A stretch of DNA of 64,000 nucleotides from Schizophyllum amplum (Eukaryota > Basidiomycota > Agaricomycetes > Agaricales > Schizophyllaceae), in assembly GCA_007026445.1 (NCBI GenBank), contig VDMD01000008.1:248001-312000 (forward strand). Reading direction: 5' to 3'. Positions 47,201 to 56,814 of the stretch are shown in pieces. The notes beneath the pieces are model-generated. The model searched no databases and was not told where the DNA came from. It was given only the letters and a program-made list of their open reading frames with translations. The number at the start of each line of letters is the position of its first letter. Positions within the stretch are counted from its first letter, which is position 1. The translations under genes and the position numbers were made by a program.

Positions 47201-47655
47201 GCGTGCGTGACGTGAGGCTTACAGTCGTCTGCGCGGCACCTCCCAACCTCCTTGCGTCTGATACCATGGCGTGTATAGAGCGCTGATAAGTCGCAGCTCT
47301 CATACTCGTTCTGACGCCCGAAGGAAGGAACCTTACACGACTGGCCACCCACAAGAGGTACGAGAGAAGGCGTGGCGCAGGCGCGGTGCGAATACAGTGA
47401 GTACCAACGTGGATGCCTGATTGGGATCTTCTCGTCCCATGCGCAAAACAGCAAGTGATGCAGTTCACTCATGGCTTCTCCGCAGCGCTACCGATAGACC
47501 CACTCTTGGCCAACGAGGGCTGAGGCCTGAGGAGCTCTGACCTGGCTCTGACCCGCCGCCTCGTGTCCGAGGATTGTACTGGGTCGCACCCTTGCATCTT
47601 GCGACGCCATCAATTGACCTTGAAGCCGTTGGGACATATAGAAACGGCTCTCGAC
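44205..47655. other. array spacer 5-6, about 3.5 kb
   Basis: The longest spacer in the array. A minus-strand open frame (45120-44632, 162 codons, containing MPRELELPRFKKTQRT) is not supported by any recognisable domain. No paralog relic, RNA gene or mobile element seen. Confidence 0.3.
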
Positions 47656-49031
47656 ATGCTTCAGCTTTTCCGCTCCATAGCCAGACTCTTGTCCGGTCCC
47701 CACCCGACCCGACAAGACGACAGAATCGATGAACACTCCTAAGCAATACATCCCCGGTCTCGTCGCTGAACGGTCGTACCCTTACTCTCCTAAACAATTT
47801 CTGAACGTCGTCAAGGACCACGAGCACAGCGATGCCCATCGCGACCGCACTCTTCGCGACTGTCACGTCGACGAGGTCATCCACCTGCGACGCGAGTCCA
47901 GCACGCTCATGAAGGTGCCGCATGAGATCATCCTCGTCTGCTATAGCCATACCGTGATCGACGCCAACGGGGCCACGGCCTGTACAGACGTTCGAGTCGC
48001 CAAGATCGAGCGCCTCAAGTACTACCGTTCTGGTGCTGAGGACGGCTCTCTGGGGTCTGTTCCGCTCTACACTCCCGCTCGAAGGGCATCCCGCGACTCC
48101 AAGGGTGTGGCTACAGGGAACCTCGACCGCGTTCTCGTCGGGGAGAAGGTGGCGGAGCTCGCATACGGCTACGAGCGCGTGGGCTCCTTCACGCCTGCAC
48201 AGGGCTCGCTGAACATCGTCGACTGTGCCGTCGCTGCCCACACCATCACCGAGCGCGCTGAGGACTACAGCACGCTGCAGTACATGTGCATGTGGTACGC
48301 GCGTATGCTCTTCGAGAGCCTTCGTCGTCTGGCGGGAACGCCGACGACGCAGGAAGGCCCTGCCTACAAGCGCGCGGGCATGTGGCGGAAGGCTCGAATG
48401 GTCACCGCCGAGGGCCGTCTGGTGCTGGATGCCCGTCCCTCGGACCTGGTGAGCGGGGTCCTCGGAGGCGCCGGCGATACTCAGGAACGAGAGGTGCGTG
48501 ACGCCATCGAGAGAGACCGGGCGGTGGACAGCCAGGGCTCGGAACCGCTGCGGGAAGTGCAGGAAGACATCGAAGTCTGCCGGACCGAGACGTGGAGGGT
48601 GATTGGGGAGGGTGCTGCGGCTGCATATGAGCGCATCCATCGTGAGGACATCCTTAAGGCTGAGGTGCGTCGGCGTGGACTGCTTTTCAATCGCTCGCCA
48701 GTACTGACTATTTTTGTAGAATGCCCGCAAGGATGCCGAGCTTGCTGAGCGCGTCCATCGTGAGGGCATTCTCAAGGTTGAGGTGCGTGGGCAGAGACCG
48801 CTTTGTGATTGCTCAAATGTACTGACTGTCTCGCAGAATGCCCGCAAGGATATAGAGCTCGCTCGTGCCCGAGATGAGGCGGCTCGCAACAAAGCTGAGG
48901 CGGCTCGCAACAAAGCTGAGGCGGCACGCAAGGACGACGAGCTAGCCAGGCTCCGCGCTCAGCTTGCCCAGGTTCAGGGCGCTGACCCCAGTACCTCCGG
49001 GCAGGTCAGCAAGGGCGGACGCCGCCGCTGA
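47656..49031 (+). CDS. array family copy 6, with duplicated C-terminal exon
   Basis: The uninterrupted frame starts at ATG 47729 (MNTPKQYIPGLVAERS). A leader like those of copies 4 and 5 begins at ATG 47656 (MLQLFRSIARLLSGP) and joins it as RPDKTTESM if one C is removed from the CCCC run at 47698-47701. The core is intact: YSPKQF, LRDCHVDEVIHLRRE, VPHEIILVCYSH, LNIVDCAVAAHTITERA and YSTLQYMCMWYARMLFE (Cys codon 48287-48289). Exon 1 ends at 48664. Introns 48665-48719 and 48783-48836 flank a 63-nt exon (NARKDAELAERVHREGILKV) that is a partial repeat of the surrounding exon-intron unit. The last exon (48837-49031) contains near-perfect 21-nt repeats encoding EAARNKA and a long helix, ending KGGRRR. 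It has the longest coiled-coil tail in the array. Confidence 0.78.
48896..48948 (+). repeat. 21-nt in-frame repeat encoding EAARNKA heptads
   Basis: Two identical 21-nt units beginning GAGGCGGCTCGCAACAAAGC, followed by a third, diverged unit (GAGGCGGCACGCAAGGACG). Each adds exactly one heptad to the C-terminal helix of array copy 6. Confidence 0.85.
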
Positions 49032-50451
49032 ACCTCCTTACTATTCGTCCTCTCGCGATCATGTACTTCTATGTTCCCTTTTCGCCCTCGCCTTTGGCTC
49101 TCTTCTGACGTTACCTTTCTTGTGAGACTGCTATATGACTGCCTGAAGAACACCGTGTTTGCTGGCTACCGTGCTCGGATCTTCTGTACATATATATTCT
49201 CGATCCGCCTTTGTTCGACAGTACATGATACATGACCTTCAGTTGCCTCTTACCTCAGTCCTTAGCCTACCAAAATCAGCGATGCCGTAGTTACATACGA
49301 ATCAGAACCTTTATGTTGTTGCAAGTAGAACGAAGCTCGCATATGAGGCACCCTGCTCTGGTTCGGCTTGAGTCTTGAATGCCACGCAATCTAGTTCTCA
49401 GCCATCTCAAGAGCTGTCCCCTGTGGACAGGCTGCTACGCTCTTAGAGATACATATAGTGTCCTGGATACATGAAGCGTTCTGGCTATAGAGTGGCATGG
49501 CGGCGCACGGCAAAGCGCGAGCTTGTCCATTGTTCCAGAAAAGGCAAGCATTCTGATTCCGCTGCCCCATTTTGCTTCCGATGTCAGATATCTCCCTTCG
49601 TACGATCTCATGGCAAGATCCTGGCACGATCCCACAAGATCTCTCGGTTCCTGCACCCTCGTCTCATTACGCATCCCCGTCGCCTCATCACGCATCCCCC
49701 GCTTCGTCGGGCCTCATCACGCACTGCCATCCGCTCGTTCGCCGAAGCATGCGCAGATTGAACTTGCACTTCCAATATGAGTGTGCTACTCCTTTCAGAC
49801 ACAATGGGACCCATTATGCGATCGCGCTCACATGGGAGCTCGCGACCCATGTAAGGGCAATGAAAAGTCGTATACGCGTGTTCCTCTCAGTGCTTCTGCC
49901 GTGTTCTCCTGGTGCTTCCACCACGATCACCTTTCAGCTCGGTTTCTACGTTCGCATTAGTCCAGTGACTGAGTTAGCCCACCTCCACGACGCGCCCATA
50001 TACTTATGATGATAAACCCTCGTAAGCGTAGGGCGTTGACGGACAGGCCATCTCGAGTACTTGCGCCGCAGTCGTACAACAAATATACAGAATCTTCATT
50101 CATCGTGTGTACACGAAAGCCCAGGTACCGTAAGTGAGTACGTCGGCGAGTATGAGTAGGAAGCAGTCACGACAAAGACGGTCGCGGAACGTACAGCACT
50201 GCTAACGACGAACAGCACAATATCCGTTCCACGACATTCAAAAGGCCACCCAGGACGGTAGCAAGAACAGAGTGATGAGACGGAGAGACGCAGTGAGACG
50301 GAGAGACGCAACGAGACGGAGAGAGAGGCAAAGAGTATACATACAACGATGAGACCATAACAATCAATCACAGCGTAGAGTTTGAGTAAGAACATAAACG
50401 CCACGGCTCCCAGCGCACTGCACGCCAACTACCGACGATCGACCTGACCGA
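49032..50451. other. intergenic, 1.4 kb, with short tandem repeats
   Basis: Separates the array from the MADS-box gene (convergent). Imperfect CTCATCACGCATCCCC-type repeats occur at about 49655-49735, and an 18-nt tandem repeat at 50277-50325. No gene recognised. Confidence 0.35.
50277..50325 (+). repeat. 18-nt tandem repeat
   Basis: Units starting GAGACGGAGAGACGCA at 50277, 50295 and (partial) 50313. They lie about 130-175 bases beyond the stop of the MADS-box gene, possibly in its 3' untranslated region. Confidence 0.75.
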
Positions 50452-51620
50452 CTACCGACGATAGGCCTGACCGACAGGCGGCGGCGCCTGCTGCGGCATC
50501 TGCTGTTGCTGCTGCTGCCAATGCTGCTGCTGCGCGCCCATCTGCTGCTGCTGCTGCTGAGGCGGCTGTCCCTGCTGCGGCGCCGGCGCGCCCCCAGGCG
50601 CCGCGCCCCCCGCAGCCGGCGGCGGCGGCGGGTACGAGTACTGCTGCCCGGGCGGCGGCATCATGTGCCCCTGCGGCGGCGGGTAGTGCCCCTGCATCGC
50701 CGCCGCGTGCTGCTGCTGCTGCTCCGGCGCCGGTGGGTACGCGCCGCCGAACGCGGGCTGCCCGGGCGGCGGCACGGGGGGCGCGCCGGGCGGGACGGCG
50801 TGCGCTGGGTGCGGGGATGGCGTCGGCGCAGCTCCCGCGCGGCCGCTCTGGGAGCCGCGGCGGCGGCGCTTCTCGCCTGCGGTGGCGCGCCCGCCGTGCG
50901 CGGCAGCTTCTTCTTCTTCTTCCTCCGCGGCATCGTCGGGCTTGGTCGCGGCGGGGCCGGGTGGGGGTGGGCCACTAATGGCGAGGCCTCCGGGTACGTT
51001 GCTGGGAGGGGGAGGGGGCGGTGCGCTGTTCATGGGCTGCTGGCGACCGAGGGGAGCGCCAGGGGGCATGTTGGAGGGGCCATGTGGGGCGTTGAGGCAT
51101 GCTTGAATGAGGTTCTTGCCCTCGGGCTGGGTGACGAGGGGCTGGAGCTTGGCGGTGGTGAAGGTGTAGACGAGGCCGGTCTCGGAGACGACGAGCAGGA
51201 GGACCTGCGTGCCGGTAAGGGTGGAGAGTTCATATGCCTGTGCGGGAAGCGCGTCAACAAGCGTGGACACGTGCATTCATGACGCCCGACTGTACCTTCT
51301 TCATGATCCCTACGCGCACGCATCAGTCAGCAAGTTCGTGGCGGGGGAGGGACGCGCGACTCACCAGCTTTGCGCTTGGAGAAAGTGATGTGGCGACGGG
51401 ACTTGTCCTGGATGAACTCGATCTTGATCTTGCGGCGGCCTGCCTTCTTGTCCTTGGGGCCCTCCTCGTCGTCATCGTCGCCGTCCTCGGCGGCATGCTC
51501 GTCGGTGATGAAGGAATCCTCGCTGACGCCCATGGGGACCTGTGGCGGGCCGCGCTGGGCCATGGCGGGGTGAGGGGCGTCGATAGATTGTGCGTCCATG
51601 GTGCGTTGCCGCTTGCGCAT
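50452..51620 (-). CDS. MCM1: SRF/Mcm1-type MADS-box transcription factor
   Basis: Read on the minus strand. The type I MADS domain is unmistakable: GRRKIKIEFIQDKSRRHITF then SKRKAGIMKKAYELSTLTGT, QVLLLVVSETGLVYTF and TTAKLQPLV, which bind CArG-type DNA as a dimer in the nucleus. It is preceded by an acidic segment (DGDDDDEEGPKDKKAG) as in yeast Mcm1 and human SRF. A 14-nt micro-exon (51309-51296) encodes most of GIMKK between introns 51364-51310 and 51295-51239. The C-terminal half is a Pro/Gln-rich activation-like region with poly-Q runs. The 5' end is uncertain: I use ATG 51620 (MRKRQRTMDAQ), but the frame continues upstream, and another ATG at 51766 may start an upstream exon. It is a conserved regulator of cell cycle, mating and metabolism in fungi. 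Confidence 0.9.
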
Positions 51621-51766
51621 ATGGGGCGGGGCGTCGGGCGACGAGGACTGGGCGAACGCGTAGAAATCCGGTCGGCGGCTGATCTGTGTGGTCGCGTCAG
51701 GCAAAGTTCCATATAGAGCGATGGATCGCCGAAAGCGGGAGAGGCGCCCAAGCGCGTGGCCTTGAA

Positions 51767-53817
51767 CATGGTGGAGACAGTGAACAAAAAAAATTACAAG
51801 ACGCACGGTGACTGGTGGGGGGCGCGGACTTGTCGTCGGCGCGATTCTGTTCGCTGGTTTGTCGGTGGCAGGGGACGATGTCGACCGAGGAGTCGAGCGA
51901 CGCGAGGCTGCCGGTTTGGGAAGTGGGCGACGAAAGAGGACAATCCAAAACGGAAAGCAAGATCAATCGACCCTTTTGAGAGTCATCCCCTGTTGACGAA
52001 GACAAACACCGTCTGAGATAAGCAATCCACAACATGTGCAAAGAATTACGTAAACTCCGATGGGACGCATTGTCCTGCCGGTCATGGCCTCTCTGCGCTC
52101 AAGAAGCCCTCACAGGTCTACCTGACGAGGCCCTGCTGCTCTCTGGAGGCAAAGCCCGCTGTTGCTGACCTTCGCGTCGACGAAAGACGCCCAAAGCCAA
52201 CCGCCACGTGCGCCATCGATAAGAAAGGCAGTCCTTGTTCCGGTTCCAGCCTTTTCCGCTTTCGCACCAGGTGAGACACATCAGTTCACTCCGTTCGCCT
52301 CGCCTAAATCATATGTAGTCAGCCCATTCAACGCAGTCTTCAGGCGCGCCCCGTCTCGCTGACTGCCCGTGCCTCGTCTTCCATGTTCTGGCAGCTGCCG
52401 TGATCGCCCTCTTCCATCGCCCGGTCCCGACGCCTCGAATCAACTGCTTGCGGTGCTCCCATTGTCCTCGTCGGATCAGCTGCCACGTGTTGTCACCACT
52501 GCTGCCACGCCCGCCGGGTCTGCGGAGCCCTGATAGCGTGCGATCGCGGCGCAGAAGCGGCGCTGAGGTCGCCTGCCTTGTCGATGTCTCCGCTCGCGGC
52601 GGCGGCGGCGCGCTCCATATCTGGAGACACGGGTCGGTCCGAGTCGCGCGTCCTTCATCGCCTGTGATTGACTCTCCCTCAGACGTGGAAACGTCGCTTC
52701 AATGTGGCGCGTCGATGACCTTCTTTGGTGCCCCGTCCCTGCTTTCGCCGACCGGAACTTCGTCTACCTGTCGCCAAACCCCAACGAAGGGCTTCGCTCG
52801 CATGGAGATGATGCTCGATACTCGCACGTTCTCCAAGCCGTGCGCACGGATTTTGCTCTGCATCTTCGTGCAGCGCAACTTTCTTTATTTGAGGCGCCTC
52901 GGCCAAATCAGTTCCCCCCTTCACGCTAGTCAGCCAATATCACCGCTCTGACTCGATACGCACTCCGGATCCCGAGAGCGAGCGATCAAGTGCTACAGGC
53001 GATCAAGCAGTGCTACAGGTCGAGAAAATGTTACGTCAAGACGGCGTACCACGGTACGAGATCCCTCGCAAACCTCTCCCGCTCACCATACTGCAGGGTC
53101 TTCCTTGGCTTCCTTGGAAGGTCCGGCGCTCTTTCTGGCACGAATTCATGTGGCACCTTCCTTTCATTATCCTCCACCCGTCCTTCCATCATCTGCCACC
53201 GTCCTGCTGCTCTTTCATCCTCTTTGCACTTCGGCCATCGTCCTGCTGCTCTTTCATCCTACGGGTGAGTGAAGAGTCCGCCTGCCATGATCGATACCTT
53301 CATACTGGCGGGTCTGTTTAGGCCACTGCAAAAGGCATCACTTCCGGCTTGGAGGAGAACCCGGCTCCGATGAGGGGAACACGGCCTACACGCCCACGGT
53401 GAATTCTACGATCAACAACAGTACTATGAGCACCGACGACTCGTGGCTGGCTGGCTTTGGGACTGGTAGTAGGTGTAGTTCACGCCGCTGTAGGTGTAGT
53501 TCACGCTGCTGTAGGTGTAGTTCGGGGGCTATATACGGGCGCGCCTGGGGTGCACGTACTTTTGCGACCCGCACGATCTCTTTGCACTGTATTGATAGTC
53601 GGCGCGCTGAACGCGTCAGGTCATGTTATGGACATAAAGACAGCTTCTGCTTGTGAGTCTAGTCAGAGTGATACTGCTGTCATTAATCCGACATGAACGA
53701 GTCAGCTCGCTAACCGACCGCCGGCCAAAGAGTCAGTGCCTTCGGCCCGGTGGTCCGAGCCCCTATATACACGGTCGTGACCTCGCGGTCCCGAGAGTCA
53801 ACTTGCTCTTGCCCCTC
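51767..53817. other. intergenic, about 2 kb, with local repeats
   Basis: Lies between the divergent MADS-box and F-box genes. It holds a direct repeat of GCGATCAAG...TGCTACAGG near 52982-53020, a ~35-nt duplication containing CCTGCTGCTCTTTCATCCT (53204-53261), and a 21-nt tandem repeat at 53469-53525. No convincing gene. Confidence 0.35.
53469..53525 (+). repeat. 21-nt tandem repeat, about 2.7 units
   Basis: Units starting GTAGGTGTAGTTCACG at 53469 and 53490, and GTAGGTGTAGTTCGGG at 53511. Confidence 0.8.
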
Positions 53818-55882
53818 ATGATGCGCCATCTCAGCGCTTTTCCTCTGGATGACGATCTTATACAGCTCGTGCTATGCCACTTACCTGACCTTCCGTCGCT
53901 TCGGTCGGCGACGTGCTCGTGTCAAGCAATCTACCGCGTGTGGCGCACGTATCCTGTGCAGGCGCGTAAACGTCCGACAAGGCTGATTTGCTTGGCTGAC
54001 GCGCAACTACTCTTGCAGATAGAGTATGCTGTCGTCACGAATGTTATCGGGTGCGCCTTACCGCAAGCATTGAGGCTGGCACGCTTTGAACTGTTCATGG
54101 ATGGCGAGATGGCGGCGGATGCCTACCCAGAAAATGTTGGACCCGTGAGGATTACTCGCCGGGAACTCAACTTCATGAAGATGACCGCGGAGAATGTCAG
54201 AGAGTTGGAGGACATATTCAGCAGGAGGTGAGTGTTCACTCTTTCCTTCCTTCCGTAGCTACGTTCAGCGCCTTTGTGGCGGCCAAATGTACGGGATTCA
54301 ATGCCCGTCCTTCCACGATGTTCAATATATTGCAGACATAAATCTCGTCGGCTGCCAACTTCTCAGCTGACCTACGATGAATCTCGCCGCTTCCGACAAG
54401 TGTATCGGATTCTCGTCTTTTGCATACTTTACGGTGTAAATAACGGCCTGGATTACGAGCTTACCCGAGACTGGGACGATGAGGCGGTCGCGGAGGTATG
54501 CCCGGCCTCATTGGTTCGACCTGTATGGATGCTGATAGAATACATTCAGGCTCGAAAGCAGCGCTACACATTCCTGAGGCAATACAGCGCCGACGCTCTA
54601 CGAGAAATTCATATGGTGGCTCGATTCCTTCAGCAACTACATCACAGTCTCGATGAAGTGTCCGACCCGGAGATTGGTGTAGCCATGGGTGGGTGAGATA
54701 GCCCTCGTCATTCGGACGCCACACTGAGAATCCTGTTTGAAGAAACTTTTCATGACTTCGCGCTGGCTTGTGGGCCTCTTGCCTATCTGGATTGTTACAG
54801 GGGACACAATTTCGATGCCGTAGAAGAATATGGGGGGTTCATTGCTGAATTTCCGGATCATAATTGGGACATGTTTGCTGGTTTCCTGAGCGACCCGCTA
54901 AAGCGGATCATGGACGCGCGCAAGGTGAGACAGCTGCCTGAGAATTAGTTTGGAGTTTCTGTACTCATGTCTTTCGCCAGGCTGTTCTCAAGGACGATGA
55001 TTGGACGGTCATTTTGGATAATGTTCCAGACGACGCGCAAGCCACTTGTGAACAATGTCACGCTGTGAAGGGATTCGAACTGTACGATGAAAGCAGTACG
55101 TTTGGGAACAGACTGACATACCCAATTTTGTGGACTAAACGTCTGCTGCAGACTACGATAACCTTTGGATCAGCGCTGCGATGACCAAGACGGCGCTATA
55201 CAGCGCGTTCAAGGTACGCCGTTTGACGATCATCGGTGCCACATTTAAGACCATAGGCTTGTGTAGGGCCATCTACGTCGACATTGTACAGAAGGACCCT
55301 TAATTGCAGACTACTTTTCTTCGTTCCGTTTCAACTACACCGAGTTTTTGCAAGAAATTCTCGCCTACTTGTCGCCGTTGCCGCCTGCTCAGAAGGAACA
55401 GCAATCGACAAGTTCGGGTAGTATGAGTCTGGAGGAGTGGGCTGACGCTCTGGATGACGATGCAGGAAACCTCAATTCTACCCCTGCCGCACCTCCCTCC
55501 ACATCGACCGCCGGCAGCACGCTCTCCAGGGCGTCTACGGCAGGATCTTGGGACGGGCTCACGACATCAAATGCGCTATGCGCAGACTGCATCAAGGCTT
55601 TCGTCGTAGAGTTCTTGCCTCAGTGGTGGGTTGACCGCAGGAAAAGAGGTGCATCCGTTCTCTGGATCATCGCGAGAAAGCTGCTGATCACGGTACTCTA
55701 GAAGGCGCTGCTATCCCTGATGAGAAATGTTGGTACGGATGGAACTGCCGTACGATGACTCATAAGCCTCTTCACGCGAACAAGCTGAATGTGAGACGCG
55801 CTCCGTCCTTCTTTCGCTGTGGTCCTGTACTCACTAGCCAATATAGCATTTCTGCAAGCCGAGTCGCGGCGAAGGCGCTTGA
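53818..55882 (+). CDS. F-box protein with Cys/His-rich C terminus
   Basis: Starts MMRHLSAFPLDDDLIQLVL; the F-box at residues ~7-50 includes LCHLPDLPSLRSATCSCQAI. The middle exons read RITRRELNFMKMTAEN, then LTYDESRRFRQVYRILVFC and LREIHMVARFLQQLHHSL. After an apparent stop at 54694-54696 the same frame continues with ILFEETFHDFALACGPLAYL. A 36-nt intron (GTGAGAT to ACTGAG, about 54693-54728) would remove the stop. Later exons give CEQCHAVKGFELYDES, SAAMTKTALYSAF, a Ser/Thr-rich linker and CADCIKAFVVEFLP. The end reads CWYGWNCRTMTHKPLHANKL then NHFCKPSRG, a Cys/His pattern seen in a group of Agaricomycete F-box proteins and possibly metal-binding. Target unknown. Confidence 0.7.
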
Positions 55883-56754
55883 TTCATGGACGCGTGCCCT
55901 GACGGCGCTGAGTGCAGTGAGCAAGGACATGAGTGCGAGTACATGTTACATTGTACCTTAACCAGCCACAACAGGGCCCTTTTGCATTGGCAGTCACATC
56001 TCATGCCGGTTGGTGAGCATTCTATTTCACGTATGTCGGGGTCATATGTAGTCATAATGTTGGCACTCATTCGCTACGCTAACGTGGAAATGATCATGAA
56101 GCTTAGAGAGGAAAGGTGAATTCGATGGTACATGGACTGCGCTATGGTCATGGGTTCTACGTGGCTGCACGACATGACAGAGGATGTATATTGCATCCGG
56201 CCGCCAGTCGAAGAAAACGCAGGCGCTCTTCCTGTTGTACTTAGATTTTGCCACGTCGCAGTTCAAAATGAGAAAGACAGTCTCATACGTTAGATAAGGT
56301 CAATGGCTCTCAGACGATGGCTGTGGCGCTCTCTCGGAGTGTCCATGGTTCAGAGTCCATTTGAATGCTCGCTGAGAAGAATCGATGCGAAAACGGAGGT
56401 GCCCAAGGAGTGCTAATCCGAAGCTGGTCCGAAGGCGCCAAACTTGGCACGTGCCGTTCCCGGCTAATGCCGACTCGGAAAGCTCCGACGGCATGGAGGC
56501 CCGACTTTGCCGCTTAGACTGAAGTGTTCAACTTGGCCTCCTCCCTCAGCACGTCTGTTTGCAGGCCGCTCCTTTTGCTCCCACCAGACCCTTGAGCTGT
56601 CACGACGACTTTGACTTGCATTACGCGGCCTGCGTAGCCGAGGTGCGTTCTATTTTGGCGCGCCATCAGTCATTTTCAGGCGAACAATGGGCAGGTTTGT
56701 ACACACGTGTAATACACGATCATCAAGGCCAGCGGACGGGCCACTCTGCGGAAT
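55883..56754. other. intergenic
   Basis: About 0.9 kb upstream of the FunK1 gene; no coding features recognised. Confidence 0.3.
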
Positions 56755-56761
56755 TATAAAA
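56755..56761 (+). promoter_or_regulatory. TATA box of the FunK1 kinase gene
   Basis: A clean TATAAAA stands 54 bases before the start codon at 56815, in the context GGAATTATAAAAGCC. The ATG itself has a strong context (CCACCATGG). Confidence 0.6.
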
Positions 56762-56814
56762 GCCTCTCCTTTGTTGTAAGTTGCCGTCCTCTGCTTCTGT
56801 CATCTCCCGCCACC

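Noticed and set aside
47465..48931. 488-codon open frame on the minus strand
   Set aside because: It is antisense to array copy 6, whose frame shows conserved protein motifs shared with five paralogs. Similar antisense openness occurs opposite copy 4 (40040-40969) and comes from GC-rich codons.
30893..49031. Array as a domesticated transposon family
   Set aside because: No terminal repeats, target-site duplications, or transposase, integrase or helicase motifs around any copy, and a conserved intron is present.
50506..51282. 258-codon plus-strand frame of Leu/Arg repeats
   Set aside because: Antisense of the poly-Gln/Pro region of the MADS-box gene.
50277..53525. Short regular repeats considered as CRISPR-like or centromeric
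   Set aside because: Units are tandem with no spacers and only two to three copies; ordinary minisatellites in a eukaryote.
55068..55080. Second GGATTCGAAC motif
   Set aside because: Inside coding sequence (KGFELYDE) of the Cys/His-rich F-box gene; no tRNA structure.
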